A program made the translations under genes and the position numbers. Positions 9,226 to 18,164 of a stretch of DNA of 64,000 nucleotides are shown here, in pieces; position 1 is the stretch's first letter; the number at the start of each line of letters is the position of its first letter. The notes under the pieces are model-generated. The model ran no database searches. It saw only the letters and a list, made by a program, of their open reading frames with translations, and had not been told where the DNA came from. Location of the stretch: assembly GCA_963772065.1 (NCBI GenBank), contig CAVYVZ010000001.1:62001-126000 (forward strand), written 5' to 3'. Source of the stretch: CAVYVZ01 sp963772065 (GTDB taxonomy: Bacteria; Acidobacteriota; Vicinamibacteria; Vicinamibacterales; UBA2999).

Positions 9226-9746
9226 TAAGCGGGAGTCGATTCGTGCTGGAAGTCGAGCCGATAGCGCACGTAGTTATCGGCGTACCACTTGAGGGAGCTG
9301 TCTTCCTCCGCTGTGAGCGGGCGGCGGACCTTCGCCGGCACGCCCATCACCATCGAGCCCGGCGGCACGTCCATCCCTTCCGGCAGGACGGAGCCGGCCG
9401 CGACGATCGAGCCGGTCCCGACCCGGCAGCCGTTCAGCAGAACCACGCCCATCCCGATCAGGCACCTGTTCTCGATCGTGCACCCGTGCACCACCGCCCC
9501 ATGTCCAATCGTCACGTCGTCGCCGATGACGGTCGGGTGCGTCTCGCGCATCACGTGCACGATCGTGCCGTCCTGGATGTTGGTGCGCGCGCCGATGCGG
9601 ATGAAGTTCACATCGCCGCGGATCACGACGTTCATCCAGACGCTGCTCTCGGCGCCGATGTGCACGTCGCCGATGACCTGGGCGCTCTGGTCGACGAAAG
9701 CGGACTCGTGAACGGTCGGAGAGATCGAGCGAAACGGCCGGAGCAT
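9225..9746 (-). CDS. Gamma-carbonic-anhydrase-like hexapeptide-repeat protein (YrdA family)
   Basis: The 173 residues are dominated by left-handed beta-helix hexapeptide repeats (VIGDVHIGAESSVWMNVVIR onward), with a GHGAVVHGC stretch supplying histidines in the position of the zinc ligands of gamma-class carbonic anhydrases. Homologues are trimeric cytoplasmic proteins; many have unproven or no CO2 hydration activity. The ATG at 9746 gives the usual N-terminus MLRPFRSISPTVHESAFVD. It is the first gene upstream of hisS and probably shares its transcript. Confidence 0.88.
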   Translation of the reverse strand: MLRPFRSISPTVHESAFVDQSAQVIGDVHIGAESSVWMNVVIRGDVNFIRIGARTNIQDGTIVHVMRETHPTVIGDDVTIGHGAVVHGCTIENRCLIGMGVVLLNGCRVGTGSIVAAGSVLPEGMDVPPGSMVMGVPAKVRRPLTAEEDSSLKWYADNYVRYRLDFQHESTPA

Positions 9747-9774
9747 TCGCAGAGAATTATACCAGCCGCTTCGA

Positions 9775-10470
9775 CTACTTCTTCTTGGAGTCGGCGGGAA
9801 TCTCGGAGGCGCCGCCCGTCGCGGAGCCTCGCTTGGGCCGGCGGACGGTCCTCACCTTGCCGCTTTTGCCTCCTCCGCAGAAAAATTGATCGCCGCCATC
9901 GGACTCGAGCCCCGATATGCTCACTCCGGGCGGCATCTCGAGCCTCTCCAGGACCTCTCCCGTTCGAGGATCGACTCGCCTCAATTCGCTTTCGTCACCT
10001 TCCCATGTGCCGTGCCACAGCTCTCCGTCGATCCAGGTGACCCCGGTGACGAAGCGGTTGGACTCGATCATGCGAAGAATCGTCCCCGTCTCGGGATCGA
10101 TTTGATAGATCTTCCGGTCCTGATACTTCCCCACCCAGAGCGTGCCTTCGGCCCACGTGAGGCCCGAGCCACCGCCGCCGCCGGGCGCCGGGATCGTGGC
10201 GAGCACCTGGCCGCTCTTCGGATCGATCTTCAGGATGCGATCGTCGGCGAGCTGAAACAGGTGCCGGCCGTCGAAGGCCGTTCCTGCGTGCGCGGCGACG
10301 TCGATCGAGCGCAGCGTCTTACCGCTCGCGGGATCGAAGGCGATCAGCTTGTCTCCGGCAGCAAACCAGACGTTCCGACCGTCGCAGGTGACTCCGTGCA
10401 CGGTGTCGACGCCCGAAAAGGGTCCATACTCACGGACGATCTCGGCGATCGCGGCGGTTGATCGACTCAT
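9775..10470 (-). CDS. Beta-propeller protein, glutamine-cyclotransferase-like
   Basis: The 231-residue protein is built from repeats of about 45 residues with the pattern xxLIAFDPASGKxLRSI, DDRILKIDPKSGQVLATI and RKIYQIDPETGTILRMI, i.e. propeller blades of the Vgb/SMP-30/glutaminyl-cyclase type. No signal peptide is present, so it appears cytoplasmic. The C-terminus is a lysine-rich tail. Its start overlaps the end of the HTH regulator frame by 41 bases, suggesting the two are made together. The substrate cannot be inferred; a sensor or adaptor role for the regulator is as likely as an enzyme. Confidence 0.7.
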   Translation of the reverse strand: MSRSTAAIAEIVREYGPFSGVDTVHGVTCDGRNVWFAAGDKLIAFDPASGKTLRSIDVAAHAGTAFDGRHLFQLADDRILKIDPKSGQVLATIPAPGGGGGSGLTWAEGTLWVGKYQDRKIYQIDPETGTILRMIESNRFVTGVTWIDGELWHGTWEGDESELRRVDPRTGEVLERLEMPPGVSISGLESDGGDQFFCGGGKSGKVRTVRRPKRGSATGGASEIPADSKKK

Positions 10471-11702
10471 GAGCCCATCTTAGTCTCGGCGGAGGAAGAG
10501 CGGAGAGTAACCACGTCGTCGCGAATCCAGGTACCGGCGGGGTCCTCCACCGCCGCGCCCGCCCGCGACCGAACGACTGCACCTTGCCTCCTGCCGCAAG
10601 CGAGTCGAGCGTCCGCTGCACGGTGCGCTGGCTCGTTCCAAGCGCAAGCGCAAGGGCTGAACTCGACCACGATTCACCGTCGGCGAGGAAGCCGAGCATC
10701 GCCGCACGCTCTTCTTCGACAGGCCACGCCAGCACGGCTACGTTCCGTCCGCGGCGCGGCGCCAGCGCAAACCCTCGCTTCGTCGCGTTCACGTCGGCCA
10801 GCGTTCGAAGCACCGTGCGAAGCCGCCCTATCTGGACTCGCAACCGCCCGCGATGCGATTCATCGGCGAGCGTCGATCCGAATACGCGTGCGACGAGCGC
10901 GTCCCTCGGTACGTCTCCTGGCCACGCTTCGCCCAGCGCGCGTGCGAGCGCGAACAACACCGGACGCCTTGCAAGTGAGACCACCTCGCGTTCGTCGCGC
11001 ACGGCATGACGGCACGCGTCCACGACGAATGCCTTCGATGCCAGCAACGCTTCGACCTCCTCGAGCAGCAGGAGTCGCTCCTCGCCAGCTCGCAATCAGG
11101 CGCGCAGCGGGCATGTTCAGGGCGAGGACTGCGCTCTCCACCTCTGCCGCCAGCGCAGGGATGCGTGCGTGGCGCGCTGCGCGCCGGGCCCGAGCGAGCG
11201 CGGCGCGCGCCGCCTTCGTCCGGAGGCGTCGCATCGCGATCCCCGCGACTGCCAGCTGGTGGGCGGTCCTCGACGCGGGCGGGAAGGGCGCGGGGTCGAG
11301 TTCGGCGAGCGCTCGCTCAGCCTCGTCGATGCGTCCGATCAGGAGGAGCCGCCGGATCTCGAGATACCGCGCATGTGCCGCGTTGACCCGGTCGCCGTGC
11401 GCTTCGAGCGTCGCCCGCGCCGCGTCGAGCGCCTTCGCAGGCCAGCCCAACTCGCGCGAGACGAGCGCGATCTCGGCCTCGGCAACGACGCACCTCGCGC
11501 GAGGCACGGCCTCTTTCGGACCGAAGGCACGCGCAGCACTTCGCAGGAGAGCCTTGGCCCGAACGAGATCGCCGAGCTGCGCCATCGCGATGCCGCGAAG
11601 CGCGAGAGCGGGCGCGTCGTCGCGCAGGGCGATACGCTTCAATGCGCCAAGGGGGTCACCAGCTGCGAGCGCATGAGCCGCGGCAGTGATCAGCGAGTAC
11701 AC
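10430..11702 (-). pseudogene. HTH transcriptional regulator with N-terminal helical repeats, frameshifted
   Basis: Two overlapping minus-strand frames form one protein. The first (11702 to about 11095) reads an alpha-helical TPR-like domain of about 200 residues ending AALAEVESAVLALNMPAARL-type sequence. The second, from about 11095 to 10430, continues RAGEERLLLLEEVEALLA and holds two winged-helix segments: one rich in GRLRVQIGRLRTVLRTLADV, the other ALALGTSQRTVQRTLDSLAA. Neither frame alone has a complete architecture, so a single-base shift near 11095 is likely, either a real mutation or a sequencing error. The intact protein would be about 420 residues and bind DNA. It is coupled to the propeller gene downstream. 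Confidence 0.65.
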
Positions 11703-11759
11703 CGGAATCCCGCCACGCTTGTAACTCCCATCGTTCGATGCCCGTCGCTAAATCTATCT

Positions 11760-11945
11760 CATGACGAGTGGCTTGCAGCCCGGCTCGAACTGTTGGCACA
11801 GTGGCGCCAGGAGCTGCCGTGGGTCCGCATCGACAAGGACTACCGATGCGAGACCGACGAGGGAAGCGACCCGATGGCAGGCCTCTTCCGGGGGCGCTCG
11901 CAGCTTCTCGTCTACCACTTCATGTTCGGGCCCGACTACACAAAG
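11760..11945 (+). pseudogene. Truncated DUF899 (thioredoxin-like) gene copy
   Basis: Reading from 11760, the frame gives HDEWLAARLELL, then WRQELPWVRIDKDYRCETDE and FRGRSQLLVYHFMFGPDYT, then leaves the family sequence at 11943. It is a near-copy of residues 10-80 of the DUF899 gene at 12562. It lacks about 16 residues after LELL and everything beyond GPDYT. No start codon or Shine-Dalgarno fits. The AAGGAG that ends the homology serves as the ribosome site of the next gene. Confidence 0.8.
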
Positions 11946-11953
11946 GAGCACTC

Positions 11954-12543
11954 ATGGCGTCCAGAACGTCCAGAATGATGATCGCTGCGCTTCAGGTCTC
12001 GTTGGATGGCTTCACCCAGGGACCCCAGGGCGAAAAGGATTGGGTCGATTCGTGGGCTGATGCAATCCAGCTGATTCCTGACGTCGACACGTTCGTCCTC
12101 GGAGGACGCATGTACCCGGACTACGGCGAGTACCTGGAAATCGATCTACGCGAATCCTGAGCGTGTCCCGCCATTCCAGGAGCGAATCGCCTCGAAGAGT
12201 GAAATCGCGTACGCACGGCCGGCTGCTGCGACACCCCACGTCGTTCTGTCCACGACCCTCAAGAGCGTCTCGTGGCCCACGGGGCAGATCATCCGGGACG
12301 TCGCGGAGCTGCGAACCCTCAAGGGCCAGCCAGGCAAGAACATGTACGTAGTCGGCGGAGCAACCCTCGTCGCAAGCCTTCTGAACGAGGACTTGATCGA
12401 TGAGCTTCGGCTGATTGTTCACCCCGTAGTCCTGGGCAAGGGCCAAGCCCTCTTCGGCGGCGTCAGCAAGCGGCTCTCGCTCGATTCTCATCCAGGCGAA
12501 GTCGACCGAGTCCGGCACAGTAGTCGTGACTTACCGAATCTGA
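11954..12543 (+). pseudogene. Dihydrofolate reductase / RibD C-terminal family protein, two frameshifts
   Basis: Starts at ATG 11954, five bases after AAGGAG. Frame one encodes MMIAALQVSLDGFTQGPQGE and VDTFVLGGRMYPDYGEY. After one extra base near 12137 the protein continues KSIYANPERVPPFQERIASK and MYVVGGATLVASLL. After another extra base near 12483 it ends ILIQAKSTESGTVVVTYRI and a stop at 12541. Corrected length is about 195 residues, normal for YyaP/YwjB-like RibD_C proteins, which bind NADPH but whose substrates are mostly unknown. The two slips are either assembly errors or recent inactivation. Confidence 0.8.
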
Positions 12544-12561
12544 CGAAGGAAGGAGAAGAGG

Positions 12562-13327
12562 ATGACGAAGCACACGACCGGGACACGTGAAGAGTGGCTT
12601 GCAGCCCGGCTCGAGCTGCTCGAGGCGGAGAAGGAGCTGACTCGGCGGAGCGACGAGCTGGCGCGTCGGCGGCAGGAGCTCCCGTGGGTTCGGATCGACA
12701 AGGAGTACCGATTCGAGACCGACGAGGGGGGCGCCTCGCTGGCGGATCTTTTCCGAGGGCGCTCGCAGCTCCTCATCTACCACTTCATGTTCGGGCCCGA
12801 CTACACGGCGGGGTGCCCCGCTTGCTCGGCGATTGCGGACGGCTTCAACGGGTTCGCCGTGCACCTGGCCAATCACGACGTCATGCTGTGGGCGGTGTCG
12901 CGGGCGCCGCTCGAGAAGCTGCAGGCGTACAAGCGGCGCATGGGGTGGACGTTTCCCTGGGCTTCCTCGCACGGCAGCGACTTCAACCTCGACTTCAACG
13001 TTCGGGTGACCGAGGAGCAACAGCGCGAAGGGCGCATCGACTACAACTACCGGCGCGAGCCGGTGCGTCAAGAGCCGCCGAGTCGCGAGAGCGGCGAAGT
13101 GTCTCTTCGCAGCTATGAGCGGAACCGACCCGGCCACCTACACGCGCGAAAGGCCCGGCATGAGCGCGTTCGCGCTCGAGGATGGCGTCGTCAACCACAC
13201 CTATTCCGCCTATGCGCGGGGACTGGACGGCCTCTGGGGCATGTACCAGTGGCTCGACCGCGCACCCAAGGGGCGCAACGAGTCGGGCGTCTGGTGGCGC
13301 CGCCACGACGAGTACGACAAGCGCTGA
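12562..13327 (+). pseudogene. DUF899 thioredoxin-like protein, frameshift near 13100
   Basis: A strong AGGAAGGAGAAGAGG precedes ATG 12562. Frame one encodes REEWLAARLELLEAEKEL, VRIDKEYRFETDE, the family segment FRGRSQLLIYHFMFGPDYT with GCPACS just after, and MGWTFPWASS. The C-terminal part SAFALEDGVVNHTYSAYARG and GMYQWLDRAPKGRNE lies in another frame that stops at 13327, so one frame change falls at about 13070-13110. DUF899 proteins have a thioredoxin-like fold; the CPAC pair is consistent with a redox role, but function is not established. The DUF2182 gene follows 3 bases later. Confidence 0.8.
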
Positions 13328-13330
13328 CGC

Positions 13331-14125
13331 ATGGCTCTCGAGCGCGCCTCCCAGCACGCTTTCTTCTTCGTCGCCTCGGCGCTGCTCTTCGCCGCCAGCG
13401 CGGCGGTGACGATCGTCTGGTGCGCGTCCATGTCGGCGATGGGCCGGATGCCGATGCCCGGCGGCTGGACGATGTCGATGGCGTGGATGCGGATGCCCGG
13501 ACAGACGTGGATCGGCGCCGCCGCGTCGTTCCTTGGCATGTGGGTCGTGATGATGGTAGCGATGATGCTGCCGTCCCTGGTCCCAATGCTGTGGCGCTAC
13601 CGCCAGGCCGTTGGCAGGACAGGCGAGACGCACCTCGGTCGGCTGACCGCACTCGTGGGCGTGGCTTACTTCGTCGTCTGGACCGTGTTCGGACTGGCTG
13701 CGTTTCCGCTAGGCGTCGGGCTGGCGACCATCGAGATGCAGCAGCCGGCACTGGCGCGCTCCGTACCCATCGCGGTCGGTGTGGTCGTCCTGATGGCCGG
13801 CTGCCTCCAGCTCACTGCGTGGAAGGCGCGTCACCTTGCCTGCAGCCGGGAGGCACCCGGGCGCGGCCGTACCCTGCCGGCCGACGCCGGCACGGCCTGG
13901 CGACACGGCCTGCGCCTCGGCCTCCACTGCACCCACTGCTGTGCCAGTCTCATCGCGATCCTTCTGGTCATCGGGGTCATGGACCTTCGCGCGATGGCTA
14001 TCGTAGCGGCAGCCATTACGGTCGAACGTCTTGCCCCGGCCGGTGAGCGCGTCGCGCGAGCGACCGGGGCCGTCGTCGTCGGGGCAGGCTTGTTTCTGAT
14101 CGCGCGAGCAGCCGGGCTCGGATGA
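13331..14125 (+). CDS. DUF2182 multi-pass membrane protein
   Basis: The 264-residue protein has about six or seven hydrophobic segments and the methionine-rich patch GRMPMPGGWTMSMAWMRMPG after the first one. It also has the family motif MVAMMLPS and an HCTHCC motif near residue 205. The family is annotated as putative metal-binding integral membrane protein; the Met and Cys/His clusters suggest copper or another soft metal, but this is inference. It starts 3 bases after the DUF899 stop, so the pair is probably one transcript. The gene is intact, unlike its three upstream neighbours. Confidence 0.82.
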   Translation: MALERASQHAFFFVASALLFAASAAVTIVWCASMSAMGRMPMPGGWTMSMAWMRMPGQTWIGAAASFLGMWVVMMVAMMLPSLVPMLWRYRQAVGRTGETHLGRLTALVGVAYFVVWTVFGLAAFPLGVGLATIEMQQPALARSVPIAVGVVVLMAGCLQLTAWKARHLACSREAPGRGRTLPADAGTAWRHGLRLGLHCTHCCASLIAILLVIGVMDLRAMAIVAAAITVERLAPAGERVARATGAVVVGAGLFLIARAAGLG

Positions 14126-14161
14126 CGCATCCGAATCGTGCACCCCGCGCGGGCTGCGTCA

Positions 14162-14219
14162 CGCGAAACCCACACACGCCAGCCGGTTTCGTGTGTCTCG
14201 TGTTTTCGTGGTTCGGCGC
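14162..14219. repeat. Degenerate TTTCGTG repeat and imperfect hairpin between convergent genes
   Basis: The 94-base gap between DUF2182 (plus) and the octahaem cytochrome (minus) holds GGTTTCGTG, TGTCTCGTG, TTTTCGTG and GTTCG in tandem (about 14184-14214). A partly complementary CGAAACCCACACACG lies at 14163-14177. The structure could terminate both convergent transcripts. It ends 3 bases from the cytochrome TAG stop and resembles a decayed relative of the 8-mer array at 1012. Confidence 0.5.
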
Positions 14220-17072
14220 CTAGTTGGGATTCGCGACGACGGTGGACGACGGCCGCATCGGCGACGGCCCGCCCCGGAACGTGAGCAAGTGATCCCGGAT
14301 CGCGCGGATCTGGGCGTCGGCGCTGTTTCCGAGCTGCGGGAAGTCGGACTTCGGATAGTTCGGCCAGAACGCGGGCATCCGCGTGCCGGGCTGAATCCGC
14401 GCGGGATTCTTCAGCCAGTCCTCGATCCACTCGGGGTTCAGCCGCTCCACTGCCATGCGCAGATCAGGCGCGAGGTTCGCCGTCGGCTGGTCCTTGGGAA
14501 TGGCGCCGAGCACGTGGCACTGCTGACAGCGCAGCAGGTCGAACAGCTCCTTGCCACCGGCGCTCGCGTTCGAAGCCGTCACCACGTCATGCGTGCGGAA
14601 TGGGCGAATCTGGTTCGGGACCGCCTGGAAGTAGCTGATCACCTCGTTCAGCTGCGGGTCCTGCAGGTGGAACGTCGGCATTCTCACGTTCAGCCACGGC
14701 CGAATCGTGATCGGCGCACGGAGGAACGCATACAGCCAGTCGGGCTGCACCTTGGCGCCTTCCGGTGTCAGCAGCGGCGGGGCCAGCGTGGGATCCGTCA
14801 CGAGTTGGCGATAGTCGCCGCCGTTTCCTTCAATCTCGTGGCACGCGACACAGTTGCGCCGCTGCGTGAGATTGCGCCCCACGCGGAGGAACTCGCGCCG
14901 CGCGCCCGCGGTGGGCAGCGCTGCGGGCGGCTGGATCTGCCGCTGGAAGCTCATGATCGCCGTCACGAGGAGCTGCTTCTCGCGGTCGCTCAGATGGAAG
15001 TCCGGCATCCGCAGCTTCTCGAGCGGCGTCAGCACGCGCCCCTGGTCGAAGCTGCGCGGATCGTGCAGCTTCTGCTTGAACCAGGAGAGCTTCGAGTGCG
15101 GGATGTCGACGAACGCGAAGTCGAGGCGCGTGACCAGCTTGCTCGCCTCCTCCGTCAGCTCCACGCCGATCGGCTGCGTTTTCTCGAAGCCCTTGATGTC
15201 GTGGCAGCCGAAGCAGCCGTAGCGGCCGATGGCGCGCGAGCCGAGATCCAGCTGCTTCTGCTCGGCGCTCATCGAGGCGAGCTTCGACGTCGCGTCGGCC
15301 ACCGGCATCACCGCTTTGAGGTAGTCGAGCAGCACCTCGTCGACGACCTTCGGGTCCGCGGCCGCCTTCGCCGCCGTGCCGGCGCCGCCTTTGAGCGACA
15401 CGAGGTACGCCGTCACGTTCGCCGCATCGGCGTCGGTCAGGCGGAGGTCCGGCATGTAGGTCGCGGGGCTGTAGTGTTGCGGATCCCTGACCCAGTCGTA
15501 GATCCATTCCGGCGACGCCTTGGTGCCGATCGACTGCAGCGGCTGACCGAAGGTGCGCCGCGGTCCGGCGGCCGACCGATCCTTCTCGTCCACGACGTGG
15601 CATCCGAGGCAACCCACCGTTTCCACGATCGCCTTGCCCGACGCGGGATTCCCCTGCGGCGCCGCCGCGGCGAGCGGCGTGAAGTCCTCGGAGTTCGCGA
15701 ACAGGTACGCAACCGTGGCGTTGATTTCCGCCTCGTTCCGCGGCGCATCCTGCGGCGAGCTCGAATTCGAGTTGTACCAGACCTGCGGCATCCAGGTGGC
15801 GGGCTTGATGGCACGCGGCTCGCGGATCCAGTTCTTCACCCATTCGGGTGAGAGTTTGGACTTGACGCGCGTCAGGTTCGGGCCCGGCTTGCGCAGCCCC
15901 TCGAACCCGCGCGTCTTGTGACACGCGTAGCAGCCGGCGCGCTCGTAGGTCGCGTACGCCATGGTGATGTTGGGGCCGTTCGGCACCATCGCTTCTTCGC
16001 GGTGGCACTTGGCGCACGACGCCTCGGTCATCCCGACCGGGAGCATCGGGTAGTCCCAGTAGTGCGATTCCTTCCAGCCGTGCTCCTCGGCCCAGGCGTG
16101 CTCCTGCTTCTCGTCGCGGGGCGTGTGGGCCGCATCCCGGAACGTGACCGACTGGCCCATGCCGTCGTGACACACCGTGCACCCGATGCGGTTCAGCGGG
16201 TGCGGCGAATCGCTGCCCAGGTACACGGAGAGGTTCGAATGCGTCTTGAACGGCTGCGGATAGTTCTCGTACCCCTTCCGATCGATCGACAGATGACACG
16301 TGGTGCACCGATCCATCTTCGGCACGCGTATGAAGTTCACGTCGTCCATGATGTTCGGCAGCATCACCTGCTGGACCTTCAGCGTCGGCGCCATGAAGTC
16401 GGTCATCGGCGCGTCGCGCAGCAGCGTCTTCGACAGGCTGGGCGCGATCGAAGCGAGCCTGGTCTGCAGACGCCGCTGCTCCGTCTGCAGCTCGTCCATC
16501 TGTTTCTGAATGTCGGTCACCGCGCCCGTATATTTCCCGAGCTCTGCGCGCAGCTTGTCCCGCTCGGCGGTCGTCTTCTGCATGACGAGATCGAGTTCGG
16601 CGACGCGGCGTGCCTGCTCATCGATGTCGGCCTGCATGGCCTGCGCCCTCGACTGCCCCGCCTTGCGCGCCGCCTCGAAGGCATACCGATCGACGTCGTA
16701 TTTCGCCTTCGCGAACTGATAGTCCTGCGTCTCCCGGTACAGCCGCGCGTTGAGCGCCGCTGTCTGGCGCTGCAGCTCGTCCACCTTCGCCTGGTTCGCC
16801 TCGACGTTCTTTCGAGCCGCGGCGAGCTGCTGCTCGTACTGCTGCTTCTTCCGCGGATCCACGCCCTTCTCGGCGGCAGCGAGCTGCTGCCGGGTGACCT
16901 CCATCTCGAGCTGCGTGAACCGACGCTGCGTGTGCTTCCACTCGCGATCGTAGTCGTCCCACACCATCCAGACGGTGCAGATGAAGAGCACGATGCTCGA
17001 CGCCGCGAAGACGACGTTCAGGAAGTCGACGTCGTACGCGTGCCCGATTGATTTCTTCTCGGCTGCTGCCAT
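14220..17072 (-). CDS. Membrane-anchored octahaem c-type cytochrome of a bc-type complex
   Basis: The 950-residue protein starts with one membrane helix (about 18-38). A coiled coil of about 150 residues (50-205) follows, then eight CXXCH haem sites at about residues 256, 298, 353, 381, 488, 620, 741 and 849. The last five each sit in a cytochrome-c-like domain with a downstream Met-Pro ligand (WMPQ, YMPD, RMPDF, RMPTF, RMPAF); the first three form a separate N-terminal multihaem region. Most of the protein should be periplasmic. It is the last gene of the HEAT-Rieske-cytb-cytb operon, 5 bases after the second cytochrome b gene. It probably carries electrons from the complex to a terminal oxidase or another periplasmic acceptor. 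Confidence 0.85.
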   Translation of the reverse strand: MAAAEKKSIGHAYDVDFLNVVFAASSIVLFICTVWMVWDDYDREWKHTQRRFTQLEMEVTRQQLAAAEKGVDPRKKQQYEQQLAAARKNVEANQAKVDELQRQTAALNARLYRETQDYQFAKAKYDVDRYAFEAARKAGQSRAQAMQADIDEQARRVAELDLVMQKTTAERDKLRAELGKYTGAVTDIQKQMDELQTEQRRLQTRLASIAPSLSKTLLRDAPMTDFMAPTLKVQQVMLPNIMDDVNFIRVPKMDRCTTCHLSIDRKGYENYPQPFKTHSNLSVYLGSDSPHPLNRIGCTVCHDGMGQSVTFRDAAHTPRDEKQEHAWAEEHGWKESHYWDYPMLPVGMTEASCAKCHREEAMVPNGPNITMAYATYERAGCYACHKTRGFEGLRKPGPNLTRVKSKLSPEWVKNWIREPRAIKPATWMPQVWYNSNSSSPQDAPRNEAEINATVAYLFANSEDFTPLAAAAPQGNPASGKAIVETVGCLGCHVVDEKDRSAAGPRRTFGQPLQSIGTKASPEWIYDWVRDPQHYSPATYMPDLRLTDADAANVTAYLVSLKGGAGTAAKAAADPKVVDEVLLDYLKAVMPVADATSKLASMSAEQKQLDLGSRAIGRYGCFGCHDIKGFEKTQPIGVELTEEASKLVTRLDFAFVDIPHSKLSWFKQKLHDPRSFDQGRVLTPLEKLRMPDFHLSDREKQLLVTAIMSFQRQIQPPAALPTAGARREFLRVGRNLTQRRNCVACHEIEGNGGDYRQLVTDPTLAPPLLTPEGAKVQPDWLYAFLRAPITIRPWLNVRMPTFHLQDPQLNEVISYFQAVPNQIRPFRTHDVVTASNASAGGKELFDLLRCQQCHVLGAIPKDQPTANLAPDLRMAVERLNPEWIEDWLKNPARIQPGTRMPAFWPNYPKSDFPQLGNSADAQIRAIRDHLLTFRGGPSPMRPSSTVVANPN

Positions 17073-17077
17073 GGGCG

Positions 17078-18154
17078 TCAGATGTTGAAGAAGTACTCAG
17101 GAATGGCCACGATGTACTTGAGATTGATGATCCAGCGCAGGAGCATCTTGATCGGCAGCGACATCATCATCAAGAAGAGGAACACGCCGACGTAGTACCG
17201 GGCGGGGCCCATCTTCTCGTAGTACGTTTTGAACAGGTTGCGTGCCAGGATGACCGGCAGGACGAGGACATACGCCAGCACGAGGAGGATCCCGAACACC
17301 TCCCGGACGAACAAGTTGGTCGGCAGGCCGGTATTCAGCCCGCGGACCCAGATGTACTCCGACAGGTTGACGTTCGTCAGCGCCTCGAGCTTGTGCGTGT
17401 CCCAGTACTCGAACGGCCCGAAGAAATTCCAGTTGGGCCCCCGCAGGAACGTGCCGAGCACGATGAGCGAGCACCAGAGGACGACGAAACCGAGGAGGAA
17501 CAGGAAGATCTCCGCCTTGCGCTCGGCCACCGTGTAGTAGCCGTTTCCCTTCTCGTTCTTGTCGATGTACGGGATGGCGATCAGCCCCACGATGATGAGG
17601 CTCGGCAGCACCACGCCGGCGAGCCACGGATCGAAGTAGACGAGCATCTCCTGGAGGCCGAGGAAATACCAGGGCGCCTTCGACGGGTTCGGCGTGGCCG
17701 ACTGGCTGGCCGGCTGCTCGATCGGCGCCTCGAGCACGATCGACCAGACGATCAGCACCACCGAGCAGAGGATCAGCGAGATCAGCTCCGTGTAGACCAG
17801 GTCGGGCCAGACCCAGACGCGATCGGATTCCTGTTTCTCGATCGGCCCTTCGCCCTTCGCGATCCGTACGTCGTTCAGCACGCCCTCGCGGATCGAGTAC
17901 CACGTGAAGAACACGATCAGGAAGATCAGCCCGACGATCGGCACGTTGTCGGCCTTCAGGATGATCAGTTTGAAGTTGTCGTCGAAGTAGCCGAACACCA
18001 TGAACACGAACAGGAAGCCGAGCAGGCCGTACCCGACGGCCTTCGACGCGAAGACGTCGCGCTTCCAGATTATGAAGACGAGCGCCGCCACCGACATGAG
18101 GAAGAACAGCCGCGGGTCGGCGAGGAGGTTGAAGAAGTCCTTGATGATCTGCAT
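17078..18154 (-). CDS. Cytochrome b C-terminal (subunit IV-like) protein
   Basis: The 358 residues include the subunit IV core around TPNPSKAPWYFLGLQEML, which is the Qo-site loop. Here APWY stands where cytochrome b6f and bc1 have PEWY or PDWY, so the acidic residue is missing. Around this core are about nine hydrophobic segments, more than the three of plastid subunit IV; the extra ones lie at both ends. It would form the quinol-oxidising site with the b6-like protein encoded just upstream. The gap to the upstream gene is 10 bases. Confidence 0.85.
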   Translation of the reverse strand: MQIIKDFFNLLADPRLFFLMSVAALVFIIWKRDVFASKAVGYGLLGFLFVFMVFGYFDDNFKLIILKADNVPIVGLIFLIVFFTWYSIREGVLNDVRIAKGEGPIEKQESDRVWVWPDLVYTELISLILCSVVLIVWSIVLEAPIEQPASQSATPNPSKAPWYFLGLQEMLVYFDPWLAGVVLPSLIIVGLIAIPYIDKNEKGNGYYTVAERKAEIFLFLLGFVVLWCSLIVLGTFLRGPNWNFFGPFEYWDTHKLEALTNVNLSEYIWVRGLNTGLPTNLFVREVFGILLVLAYVLVLPVILARNLFKTYYEKMGPARYYVGVFLFLMMMSLPIKMLLRWIINLKYIVAIPEYFFNI

Positions 18155-18164
18155 GGCCGTCTCT

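Noticed and set aside
14193..15851. 552-codon plus-strand frame opposite the octahaem cytochrome
   Set aside because: Antisense to eight recognisable haem motifs; no domain or ribosome site.
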